Below, piece after piece: positions 18,555 through 27,417 of a stretch of 27,417 bases of DNA (position 1 is the stretch's first letter; each line of letters begins with the position of its first letter). The stretch is taken from the NCBI GenBank assembly GCA_001969505.1, contig LSSK01001405.1, forward strand, positions 1 through 27,417. The letters run 5' to 3'. A model generated the notes under the pieces. That model was not told the origin of the DNA. It saw nothing but the letters and a program-made list of their open reading frames with translations, and made no database searches. The stretch comes from Zancudomyces culisetae (lineage: Eukaryota > Kickxellomycota > Harpellomycetes > Harpellales > Legeriomycetaceae). Position numbers and translations under genes: made by a program.

Positions 18555-20816
18555 TCACAACCTTTTCAACATTATACTAAAAGTATTGATATACAACGAA
18601 TTAAGTACTTCATCAAGTACCATATCAAACACACCCAATGTAAGCACTTGCTGTTCAAATGCCCGGGTAATCGGATCCACAAAACTAGCCGAAATGTTTA
18701 TCGCCAGTACCGAATCCTGCATAATAAACTTTTTGTAAAACCGCAAATAATCATGCCGCAAAATGGTTGGCAATGTTGTTTGACTGGGTGGTGTTGTTGA
18801 CCGCTCAATAATTCCATCTTTACTCTCGTTGATAATGTATAGATCCAGCATCAACCCCATATGGTATACCGTCTCTGGAATGCTGAGTGGTAGTGGATGC
18901 ACAATATCTCCACTTATGATCTCGTTTAATCCAAATCCGTAATCTTCGTCTTGAAGCACTACGTCTATACTACATATATCTTTGTCTTGTATATTTTCCG
19001 CACTGCTATTTACATCCTTGGTGTAATTAATACTACTTGGACTTTCCTTGTTGCTGCTTTCTTGATTGCTACTATTACTCTGAATATCATTCCTTCCTTC
19101 CTTCTCACTTACTCCCTCCTTCTCTCCCACCTCTATATGATTAGTGTCTTTTTTCTTATTTATATCTTTGTGACTATTTGATAAATCTCTGGAAGTGGCA
19201 CCTCTCCTGGCTCTTTTAAATAGCAAATAACTCCTACTTTTGTTTTTAAGTGCCATTCCTACACCTGCACCTACGCCTGCACTTCTCTCCTCCTTTTCCT
19301 TAGCTTCCCTCTTTATCCGTTCACTTTGTTCGTTAATATCAGCGCTACTACTACTCTCAATAATATCACGTATACTGTTGCTACCACTATTATAGTCGCT
19401 ATCATCATCACTCTCCAGATCTTTATACAGCCTATCTGCTTCCTCTAATATCACACTACACACTCTGTGCTTTAATAGCTGGTATTCTATCAAAAATTCA
19501 ATGTTTTCCGGACAGAACGTTTGGTTGGCCGCCTCTCGAATCCGATGAATCCCCTCTGGGTATCCCAACAAACTTTCAAACTGTTCACGGCGTGTTGATT
19601 TCTTGAAACTTTTCCTCTTTTGTACAGCTAGAAAAGTACCACCTGTTGCCGCCTTTTGATCTTGTCTTTTTTGCCACTCCTGTTCACGCTTTTCAACCAC
19701 ATTTGTTATATATCCATTATTATACTCTTCCTCGTCGTCTTCAATATTATCCCTTCGCTTTATCCTCAGTATTCTCCGTACATAATCCACTACCCTACTA
19801 TTATTGCTGCCTCTAACTATCACCTTTTTAATTAATACTTTGATCCTGTAGATTGGCGGAATCGCCACCAAATAATAATGCTGAATTATAATGAGCGGAA
19901 TAAAAAACACGTTGGATGTCATCGCCTCTTTTGTCTCCATATCTACTGCCTTCATATACACCGTCATTGTCAATATAAATACTATCGATAAAACAGTTGT
20001 TACTATCACCTCCTTTCTGATTCCATACGCATCTTTAACTCTCAAACTCGTCATAACAACCGAAACTCTGAATACCACCATCCCAAGTATAATACATTGA
20101 TACACCAAATTCACAGTGTTTAGGCTCTGTAAACAATACCTTTTACCATTAATAATCGTATATAAATCAGATCCAGGAATAAGCACTGACGCTAAAATCA
20201 AAATTGCTACCAAAAGTATCACTGCCACCACAAATATCGTATTGAGCTTTGCCATCAGGTATCTGTTGATGCTGATCCTATATCCAAGCTCCTCCTTGGC
20301 TTCGATTGTGCTTTTTGGGTACGGTTTGTTGACCAAGTACCTTAAAAATCGCCACCCATCACCTTTTTTTGCTGTCGGAACCCTGCTGTAGAGCTTCCCG
20401 ATATCTATATAGCTCACTTGCATAAATACCTTTGTACGCAACAAATCGTGTTTGTAATACATTGCTCTATACGTCAGTATAAATGACAACTCTCTAAATA
20501 AAACCGAAACAAAGTATATAACCATTGTCGGGTAGTACACCCTCTCTGTCAAGTTACAATCTGAGTGTGGATATAATATTTCGTTTACTATTGTATACAC
20601 CAGTCCTACCAACCCCAATACTATTGTCACCGTTGTCATCAACTTTTTGTTTAGCCCATATTTCTTTTGGTTATCCGTATGTAAATAATAGTATACTGAT
20701 GTTGAGAAATAAAATGACAAGAGAAGTATTGATACAATTATCCAGGCTATCAGTTTTGGCGTTTTTTTATGATTATATACGCTTTCTATACTATCCCCAT
20801 CCCTATTCATACCCAT
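18555..20816 (-). CDS. Seven-transmembrane protein with C-terminal split RGS domain (gene B, paralogue of A)
   Basis: A 753-residue paralogue of gene A on the opposite strand. The first ATG in frame is at 20816; the in-frame GTG at 20834 is less likely, and a TAA lies 9 bases above it. There is no signal peptide. Seven hydrophobic helices lie at roughly 22-45, 59-82, 93-116, 192-215, 235-256, 269-290 and 301-323. DAYG precedes helix 6 and IQHY sits in helix 7, as in A. The RGS N-terminal half begins near 407 (TRREQFESLL, FCPEN..FL..YQLLK). A 165-residue Ser/Asp/Lys-rich insertion follows, then HPLPLSIPETVY near 640, FYKKFI and FDMVLDEVL. The helix 3-4 loop is shorter than in A and not Asn-rich. 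A role in G-protein signalling is inferred from the RGS fold; no ligand can be suggested. Confidence 0.75.
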   Translation of the reverse strand: MGMNRDGDSIESVYNHKKTPKLIAWIIVSILLLSFYFSTSVYYYLHTDNQKKYGLNKKLMTTVTIVLGLVGLVYTIVNEILYPHSDCNLTERVYYPTMVIYFVSVLFRELSFILTYRAMYYKHDLLRTKVFMQVSYIDIGKLYSRVPTAKKGDGWRFLRYLVNKPYPKSTIEAKEELGYRISINRYLMAKLNTIFVVAVILLVAILILASVLIPGSDLYTIINGKRYCLQSLNTVNLVYQCIILGMVVFRVSVVMTSLRVKDAYGIRKEVIVTTVLSIVFILTMTVYMKAVDMETKEAMTSNVFFIPLIIIQHYYLVAIPPIYRIKVLIKKVIVRGSNNSRVVDYVRRILRIKRRDNIEDDEEEYNNGYITNVVEKREQEWQKRQDQKAATGGTFLAVQKRKSFKKSTRREQFESLLGYPEGIHRIREAANQTFCPENIEFLIEYQLLKHRVCSVILEEADRLYKDLESDDDSDYNSGSNSIRDIIESSSSADINEQSERIKREAKEKEERSAGVGAGVGMALKNKSRSYLLFKRARRGATSRDLSNSHKDINKKKDTNHIEVGEKEGVSEKEGRNDIQSNSSNQESSNKESPSSINYTKDVNSSAENIQDKDICSIDVVLQDEDYGFGLNEIISGDIVHPLPLSIPETVYHMGLMLDLYIINESKDGIIERSTTPPSQTTLPTILRHDYLRFYKKFIMQDSVLAINISASFVDPITRAFEQQVLTLGVFDMVLDEVLNSLYINTFSIMLKRL

Positions 20817-21446
20817 GTTGCAGATCAGTTTCACGTCGCTTTACCTATCTGTTTGTTTCTAATATAACTGTATTTCAATTCTTCTTCCTCCTTCTCTTTT
20901 TTTAATTTGTGTGTGTGCTTTTTAAAATTTTGTAAACAAAATACACTACTTGAGAACTGGGTCTTGTTTTATGTCTATTTTTCAACTCTATTATGTGAAT
21001 ACCATTTCCATACTAATTTATATTATGTATTTACGTAGTATCACCTCCATCCTGATCACTTTCCCGTTATTTTTTTTTTTGGGTGTAATCCAGTATTTTT
21101 ATTTTTTCATGTTTTCTCCATCCTTCCTCTTTTTAAAATAAATAAACATCATTATCGTTTTTATCATGATCAACCATCAGGCACATTTTTTTGTTTTTTT
21201 TAATTTATATATTTTTAATTTTGAATATTTAAAAAATAAATAACATCATTGACTACTATTCAAAAATTACCAATCCAATAAACTTATAGGATGGGAAAAT
21301 ATAAATTCAAAAATAAAATAAATCGAAATAATAATAAACACATGTTGAAGTGCAAAAGGTAATTGTAATTGTAACCTTAGACTTGAACTTTAGACTCGTG
21401 GCTACTTCAGAGTTGGGATATTGGTATTTGTATTACCATTGCTATT

Positions 21447-21505
21447 GGTACTGATACTGATACATCTACTGATACTGATACTGATATTGGTATTGGTGCT
21501 AGTAT
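21447..21505. repeat. Degenerate CTGATA/TTGGTA hexanucleotide repeats
   Basis: Tandem units of CTGATA with variants (TTGGTA, TCTACT) in noncoding DNA. Confidence 0.7.
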
Positions 21506-21865
21506 TTTACTAGTATAGACGCATATTTATAGATATAGCACCTTTTGATGTTTTCTCGAGTATCTACTATTCACCTGCCTTGTACCAAAAACATATACGT
21601 TGCACATACATTCTGTTCATTCCACTTCTTTCTTTTTTTTCCCTACTTTTTTTCTTTTTCTTATTTTGTAGTGTGTGTGACTAGTTTCACAAAATCCAAA
21701 AATATACTTATTAAAGCCTCTTTTTTTGTAAATATTCGACATTGTTAATACCTGCATTATTTAGTAATCATGATGTTCTTTTTAGCGAAATAAAATATCG
21801 AAATTATGGTTTAATACATCAAACGTACAAATCATGGAGTAAAGGACTTCAAAACATTTTTATTT

Positions 21866-21915
21866 TTGGTTTGGTTTGTTTTGTTTTGTTTTGTTTTGTT
21901 TTGTTTTGTTTTGTT
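21866..21915. repeat. TTTTG pentanucleotide repeat
   Basis: About eight perfect TTTTG units, preceded by two degenerate ones (TTTGG). Confidence 0.9.
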
Positions 21916-22507
21916 TAGATATAACTTGATCTCATAGCCTCTATATTCACAAGTTGAATAGATACTACCTGACTTGAGTTTATAAACAAATGATCATGAG
22001 TTCAGCTATGTTTTAAACATTTACTGGTTATTCTTTTATTATTACGTGTCAGGACAACCACCAAGTTTTTTATAAGAATGGCTCTGAAAAGCCCAGTAGC
22101 TACAAAACAGCTTTTTAAGTGAAAAGTTTTCCCAACAGGAGCTTTTCGAAACCAGCCTCAGATATTTCCATAGTCATTTCACCACAGCGCTATATCATGT
22201 TTCATTATAAAACGTAACACCCCCGATCATCTTTCACCCCCCCCTCTTTTTCCCTACAATAAATAAAGTAGAAGTATCATACGTCTTTACAGAATAAATA
22301 CAAGTGGTGGAGTGGAAATGACTAGAGCGCACGCTAATGTTTCCGCATATTCAACTTTTATCAGCTATACCCTGACTCATATTGTTATTATTTTCTTTCA
22401 TGACATGTTTTGCTTAGTATTTTTTTTTAATCTGAATTATATAATCAGTAAAGGTTCAACCAAGCTGCTTAAAGCATCCTAAATGATTTACACACTGAAA
22501 CTACACC

Positions 22508-22546
22508 AATTAGTGCTAGTTGAAATAAATCGAAACTAAACTAATT
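22508..22546. repeat. Interrupted 12-bp inverted repeat
   Basis: AATTAGT-gc-TAGTT pairs with AACTA-a-ACTAATT around a 12-base loop. Twelve base pairs are interrupted by a small asymmetric internal loop. Confidence 0.8.
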
Positions 22547-22561
22547 AATCACTTGCACCGT

Positions 22562-22601
22562 TTTTCAACTTGCTTTATTGAATGACTAGTCAAGTTGAAA
22601 A
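22562..22601. repeat. Perfect 11-bp inverted repeat, 18-base spacer
   Basis: TTTTCAACTTG at 22562-22572 is exactly complementary to CAAGTTGAAAA at 22591-22601. It lies 15 bases after the preceding inverted repeat, and a run of T follows at about 22620. Confidence 0.9.
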
Positions 22602-23715
22602 TTGCCACTGAAAATCGCTCTTTTTTTCTCTCCCAAAACCAATACTATATATCTATACTTTTTGGTTTAATTTTTTTTTTTTGCTGAATAAGCAGATTTA
22701 CATTATGGATTAACATTGAATATATATATATATTAAACAATTATAATACATATTGAGGTATAAAAAAATAAACAGAATCACCTACCTCTATTCGCTAAAG
22801 CAAGCAAACTTATATAAAACTATATTTTTTAATACCAAAACCAAAGCCACTTCTCGTCCTCATCTCTCTCATTTCCAAGATAAATCTCTTTTATTGTTGA
22901 TAAAAATTCGACTTTTCAAACTATACTTGGGTTTCAGATATTATTTCATTGCACGAGTCCTTTAGAATTTAAATAAATATGCAAAGTGGTGGGCTTATTC
23001 ATATTTGTTTTCTATCTTATTATCCTCACTCTTACAACCCTAGCTCGCTACACAAATAGAAGAGAATTGGCACCAGGAGATAAATTCTTTTGCATATAAA
23101 AATGTTGCCAACTCGCTAGTAAACGTATAAATTGTGTCACTACACAAATCACACAGTTCTTTGATTTCTATTTGCACCTTTCTTAATAAGAAAAGGTCAA
23201 GTATTGTGAGTGTATGTACTCCAATTTGTTGGCATTTAGCATATACTGTCTTTTGTGTACCTAATCAAAAATACCCATTTAATTGGCGAACCATCTTTAA
23301 ATCAAACCAGTAGAACTATTTTGCCCTGCCTTGTTGGCAAGAATAAAAGGAATCCAATCTTACTCCTAGTCAACTTTATCAGTTTTTGATCAAAGGTCCC
23401 TTTTTTTTCTTTTATTTTTTTTTCTTTTCTCCTGCTCTTTAAACTGATTTGCGCAATAATTCGAAATCTTTTCTCGATATCAATCAAAAAATGCAACTCA
23501 ATTGGCTCCAAAGTTTATGTAAACCCTATTGGCAATAATGATTCACTAAACAGTTTAAAAAATTGCAAAATCACAAGAAAAGTTAAAAAAATACTACAAA
23601 ACCAAATAAAGTTACATGGCCCACTAGCATTCTTAACAATAAATAAACACACTAATCGATCAAACGCCTCAGTAAAACTGAAAAGCTATAAATCTACCTT
23701 CTGAATCGACAAAAC

Positions 23716-23721
23716 GAGTCA
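23716..23721 (-). promoter_or_regulatory. Candidate Gcn4 site upstream of HIS5
   Basis: TGACTC on the minus strand (GAGTCA on +) about 150 bases before the HIS5 ATG. The flanking base makes it CGAGTCA, one mismatch from the full TGAGTCA site. Amino-acid biosynthesis genes in budding yeasts are commonly Gcn4 targets, so the position is sensible. It is a short motif and could occur by chance. Confidence 0.4.
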
Positions 23722-23868
23722 AAGAAAGCATAGTTTTATCACCTGGAAATAAAAATTAGCAAAAGCTTAATTACAAATATTTCGAACAGCAGTTAGTAAA
23801 ACATTTTGCCAAACTTCAAATCTCTTATTTACTTGGTCAAACTGATACAGTGACAGTTAACTTTGAAA

Positions 23869-25065
23869 ATGGTTTCGGAATCTTTTAATCTTGAAAACAT
23901 TGTTCGAAAGAACATTCTCAAGCTAAAACCCTACAGGTGTGCACGAGATGACTATAATACTGGAACACTTTTGGACGCAAATGAGAATACCTATGGCGCA
24001 GTTACTAACTTGTGCGTGAAGGACGGAGCTCTTCTAGAAACCCCTAAAAAAGATGAGCTTGAAGCAAACAGATACCCCGATCCACTAGCGAGAAAAGTAA
24101 AAAATCGATTCATAAAGCTCAGAAATATTGATAGCGTTGATAATGTGTTTGTTGGTGTAGGAAGCGATGAAGTTATTGATATTGTTGTTAGAGTATTTTG
24201 TGAACCAAAAAAAGACAAAATTCTCATAACACCACCAACATACGGAATGTACAGTGTGGTTGCAAATATCAACGATGTAGGAATTGAGGCTATCAATCTT
24301 ATTACAGAAAATGGCTCCTTCCAACTAAATACGTCTGAAGTAGTTAAAAAACTAGAGGAAGATAGTGAAATAAAAATCGTGTTTCTTTGTTCACCCGGAA
24401 ACCCAACAGGAACCTCTCTCGATCTCAAAGACATTGAAAAAATCCTAAATTCGAGGTATAACGGCATAGTAGTTGTAGATGAGGCCTATGTAGACTTTGT
24501 ATCAGCTGACGACAACCAATACTCTCTAGCACAAATGGCTACCAAATACAAAAACTTGGTTGTTATGCAAACGCTTTCCAAGAGCTTTGGCTTAGCTGGT
24601 GTCCGACTTGGTTTTGGCATTTCGAATCCTGCAATAATCGAACTCTTCAATCGAATCAAACCTCCATACAACATATCCGTGCTATCTCAAGAGTATGGCT
24701 ATTTGGCCCTATCAGACGATTCTCTGGCAGTCATGAAGCACATCGTTGGTAAGATAAAGTCTCAAAGAGATAATTTTTTAGTTCCCAAATTGGTGGAACT
24801 TCCGGGAATAAACGCTATCCTTGGAGGAAACAATGCCAACTTTGTGCTTGCTCAATTTGTTGACAGTGATGGCTCTCCTGATAATCAGTTGGCTTCATTC
24901 GTATACAAAACATGTGCTGATAGTTTGGGTCTTGTTATTAGGTTTAGGGGTAACGAGCCAGGATGTGAAGGGTGTTTGAGAGTAAGTGTAGGAACGCCAA
25001 CCGAAAATGTCCAACTTGTTGAAAAAATAAGGCGTGCAGTGGAAATGTATAATGCTAATAATTAG
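23869..25065 (+). CDS. HIS5: Histidinol-phosphate aminotransferase
   Basis: PLP enzyme that converts imidazole acetol-phosphate and glutamate to histidinol phosphate and 2-oxoglutarate, the seventh step of histidine biosynthesis. The 398-residue product has fold-type I aminotransferase landmarks: LLDANENTYG (35-44), NRYPDP (67-72), GVGSDEVID (96-104), CSPGNPTG (174-181), VVDEAYVDF (202-210), the PLP-lysine motif TLSKSFGLAGVRLG (K238) and a C-terminal arginine region (RVSVGTPTEN). Length is close to the S. cerevisiae enzyme (385). The start is the ATG at 23869; the frame opens upstream at a TTG with no earlier ATG. There is no intron. It is convergent with RNA15. Confidence 0.93.
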   Translation: MVSESFNLENIVRKNILKLKPYRCARDDYNTGTLLDANENTYGAVTNLCVKDGALLETPKKDELEANRYPDPLARKVKNRFIKLRNIDSVDNVFVGVGSDEVIDIVVRVFCEPKKDKILITPPTYGMYSVVANINDVGIEAINLITENGSFQLNTSEVVKKLEEDSEIKIVFLCSPGNPTGTSLDLKDIEKILNSRYNGIVVVDEAYVDFVSADDNQYSLAQMATKYKNLVVMQTLSKSFGLAGVRLGFGISNPAIIELFNRIKPPYNISVLSQEYGYLALSDDSLAVMKHIVGKIKSQRDNFLVPKLVELPGINAILGGNNANFVLAQFVDSDGSPDNQLASFVYKTCADSLGLVIRFRGNEPGCEGCLRVSVGTPTENVQLVEKIRRAVEMYNANN

Positions 25066-25638
25066 CCTATGGATCATCTCTAGAATATGTTATGCTCTAC
25101 ACTATACACTTGAGAGGTTATTATATATATTTTACCACTTATATATCAATATTCATGCTTCTTTTTTTTTTGTTCTCTTGTCCCTTTTTAGCTTTATTGT
25201 GTTCTCATTTTGTCAACGTTTTGATAACATGCCAGTATACCTAGTTGAAGGAAAGAGAAATAAATAATTGATTCTGTATATGATACAAAAAGGTAAATAA
25301 AATACATGCACATCAAGTTTTATCCTTAGATCTAATTCAGTCACACCAGGATAATGTATGGCTGACATTCAACAAACTGACGCATACAAAATAACAAAAA
25401 AACTTAAAATGATATGTTTAGGCTTGGTCTGCTTGGAATAACAATAGTTTATTTAACAGTACAATGTACAAAGTAATGGAAAGTACAAACGAAAACAGTA
25501 GAATTCCAGTTGACGAATGGGTGGAGGTAATGCTCTAGTTGTACCATGAATGACTTTCGGAACAAATCTTGTATAGAATCTCTCCCACCCCTCTCCCACC
25601 CAAATAAAAAGGAAAGTTGCTCCAAAAATAAATCTGGC
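25066..25638. other. Convergent HIS5-RNA15 intergenic region
   Basis: 573 bases between two stop codons. No gene or RNA is recognised. It should contain both 3' untranslated regions. A repeated CTCCCACCC-type pair lies at about 25581-25601. Confidence 0.5.
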
Positions 25639-26667
25639 TTAGAATGGATTTTGGTTAAACGATAGCTGGTTTCTCTAATATTTTTATAGTTGCCAGTGTG
25701 AAAATGCTATATCTTTAATAAATATTGAGCAGAAAAAATAAGCGTAAAGATAAGTTAGCTGACTTACCAAATTCATTAGTTGTAGCTGTTGGTCCTGGGG
25801 AAGCTGTGATATTTGCTCTGGAGAAAGGTTCATTAGCTGCTGTAAAAGCTGGTTTTGCTGCATTGACTGGATGGCTATTTATCACAATATTAAAAATACA
25901 CGTTATAAACTATTATTAATTAATATAATAGTAGTTTAGTTGGGTATATCAGGTAAACATAGCAGTTTTCAATTACGTTGTGAAAAGTCATTAACGTTTG
26001 GGGGCTGTCTAAATTGGTTTTGCATTCCAGACTGGAATTGATTATTGAAATTTCTACCAGGCATATCTGCGTCATTGAATAGTGGATTTTGTATCTGTTG
26101 AAATGAAGGTGCAAGTATTCGTTGAATTGTGATTGCATCAATCATTTTAAATTCGGACATAGTATGAAATAGTGCGTATGCTAGTTGAGGGTTTTGCATC
26201 AGTATACCCTTAGTTTGATTTAAATCTTTTATACATGAATCTCTAATCTGACAGAGGAGCTCTTTCCGTTGTTGAACACTCAGGGAAGAAATTATGTTTG
26301 CTATTTCTTGAGTAACAGGTGCATTTGGATCTGTACCTGGTATTTTCTGTGTATCTTGCTGTGCACCCATGCCTTTTGTATTCGAGCCCTGGGTCTGTCC
26401 TGTCGATTTAGGTCCGGAAGATTCGGCAAAGTCCAATCTTATTTTCCTTCCATTGAGTTCCAAATCTTGTAGATTTCTTATTGCGCTGCTTGCAGTTTCA
26501 GCATCTGGGTACTCACAAAAGCCATATCCCTTGGGTTTTCCGGTTTCTCGATCAAAGATTAATTTAAAATCTATCACAGGTCCCACATCACTGAACACAT
26601 CCTTGATCTGCTCCTCGGTCATGTCAAATGGAAGATTTCCGACAAATACAACATTAGAAGTTCCCAT
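25639..26667 (-). CDS. RNA15: Cleavage factor IA subunit Rna15 (CstF-64 homologue), three exons
   Basis: RNA-binding subunit of cleavage factor IA in mRNA 3'-end formation. Exon 1 (26667-25977) encodes an RRM with RNP2 VVFVGNL (6-12) and RNP1 KGYGFCEY (47-54), then the CstF hinge (about 115-187, including LMQNPQLAYAL), which in this family binds Rna14/CstF-77. Unspliced, the frame ends at DFSQRN and lacks the C-terminal helices. A GTAATT donor at 25976 and an acceptor ending at 25875 (102 nt) join to exon 2 (25874-25768). Exon 2 supplies the missing Pcf11-binding type domain: QQLMNLSPEQISQLPQDQQ. A consensus GTAAGT donor at 25767 and an AG ending at 25675 (93 nt) lead to exon 3 (25674-25639), RNQLSFNQNPF and stop. 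The total is 277 residues, near the S. cerevisiae length (296). Exon 3 is the least certain. If intron 2 is retained, the frame reads 28 further codons to a stop. Confidence 0.87.
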
Positions 26668-27417
26668 ATTTGATTATTTGTTCGATAGATGTTTTTATAT
26701 TATATTTTTATTTTTACAGAATTGCGTTGAAGATTGCGTAGAGTGTATAGCTAAAGATTTTTATACGTTGAAAAGATGAAATCTTTTGGAAACCACTTTG
26801 GTTGAGTTATAAATCTATTTGTAAGAATAATCGAATTTGCACTTAAATTCTTCATAAAAGCTGTAGTGTTACACTCATAATACGCACCCTAAAACAATAA
26901 CCAAGAAGAAAAAAATATATCCAGCAGTAATTGGATAAAAAAATTTACGGCTCATTGCCAATTAAATTTTACTTTATGAATAATTTTTATAGAGGTCTAA
27001 TTTTGCTATAGATCTGAAAGTTGTGATTTTTTAATTTTTTTTTTGGAGATTAAATAAGAGGTAAATAACTATTTCGAATCCTTTTTTTTTCAAAACAGGC
27101 AAATATAGTATATATCTGGTGCTGAACTAAATAGTAAAAATGGTAAGTGCATAAAGTTATGATATAGTGACTCTAGGTGTGTTAATATTGAACTCTCAGC
27201 CCGTGCTGCCAGTGTTGCGAACTTTAATTTGCTACCTCCGAAAGAAAAGAATTTAATTGCATTTGATGATATATTCGAATCTGCGCTTTCAAAATACACT
27301 TTAATTTACAAGCAATGGTGTACGATTCGAAGTGTGCAATGTTATATACGTTTGTATTGGACACTTTTCACTAAGAATAACAAGATTTAAGCTGTTTTTA
27401 ACGTGAATGAGAGTATA
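26668..27417. other. RNA15 upstream region and right window edge
   Basis: 750 bases with no supportable gene. It contains the RNA15 promoter. At 27139 an ATG is followed directly by GTAAGT, and a + strand frame without ATG is open from about 27162 to 27391, ending in TAA. A minus-strand frame (27299-27090) overlaps it and starts only with GTG. None matches a family I recognise. Confidence 0.4.

Larger units (their letters stand above)
20817..23868. other. Long gene-poor region upstream of gene B and HIS5
   Basis: 3.05 kb with no reading frame that looks coding. Frames up to about 90 codons exist but are AT-rich, lack ATG starts or match nothing I know. It must contain the promoters of gene B (left) and HIS5 (right). 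Notable elements are CTGATA-like repeats (about 21447-21485), TTTTG repeats (about 21866-21915), a segment with short self-complementary stretches near 22079-22150, and two inverted repeats (22508-22546 and 22562-22601). No tRNA, snRNA, LTR or transposase was recognised. Confidence 0.5.

Noticed and set aside
22201-22440. U6 snRNA suspected from the A box / T run / B box order
   Set aside because: The invariant ACAGAGA and AGC catalytic-triad sequences are absent.
23302-23511. 69-codon Lys-rich minus-strand frame upstream of HIS5
   Set aside because: It starts only at TTG, is biased by a T-rich tract, and matches no family I know.
20817-23868. LTR or transposon remnant in the gene-poor region
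   Set aside because: I found no long direct or terminal inverted repeats, no integrase or transposase frame and no target-site duplication.
25725-25919. 64-codon + strand frame with a Gly/Ala-rich product
   Set aside because: It is the antisense of RNA15 exon 2, whose minus-strand translation matches the Rna15 C-terminal domain.

Overview
The window looks like nuclear chromosomal DNA from an AT-rich budding yeast (Saccharomycotina) outside the Saccharomyces group. The evidence is the gene set (POM152, RNA15, an EEVD-less Ssb-type Hsp70, MIC60, an epsin-type ENTH adaptor, HIS5), the short intergenic poly(dA:dT) tracts and the many simple repeats. Three of eight genes carry small spliceosomal introns, four of them in one gene, so this is a fairly intron-rich yeast. 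CTG codons fall at positions where Leu is expected in POM152, which argues for the standard code. I cannot name the species.

Layout. Three genes run leftward: ENT3 (exons between 2015 and 274, four introns through the ENTH domain), MIC60 (4552 to 2486, one intron just after the first 13 codons of the presequence) and SSB (6945 to 5101). A 2.0-kb divergent intergenic region rich in A-run/T-run junctions separates SSB from POM152 (8988 to 14018, rightward). Then come two related seven-transmembrane proteins with C-terminal RGS domains, arranged tail to tail: gene A (15191 to 18328, +) and gene B (20816 to 18555, -). A 3.05-kb stretch without a convincing gene follows, containing two clear inverted repeats. 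HIS5 (23869 to 25065, +) and RNA15 (26667 to 25639, -, two introns near its 3' end) are convergent. The last 750 bases hold no gene I can support.

The genes are mostly independent housekeeping functions: TGN/endosome clathrin adaptor, mitochondrial crista junction, ribosome-associated chaperone, nuclear pore membrane ring, histidine synthesis and mRNA 3'-end processing. The 7TM-RGS pair is the unusual part. Each joins a receptor-like membrane domain to an RGS fold that is split by a long low-complexity insertion, and just before the second half both share a highly conserved segment (HPLPL...IPETVY.MGLML). The two are clearly paralogues but differ at the N terminus: A has a signal peptide, B does not. 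The second oddity is POM152, whose coding strand switches from about 90% purine in its first half to strongly pyrimidine-rich in its second.

Intron-exon structures were worked out by hand from splice-site dinucleotides, reading-frame continuity and recall of family sequences. No alignment or search was run.
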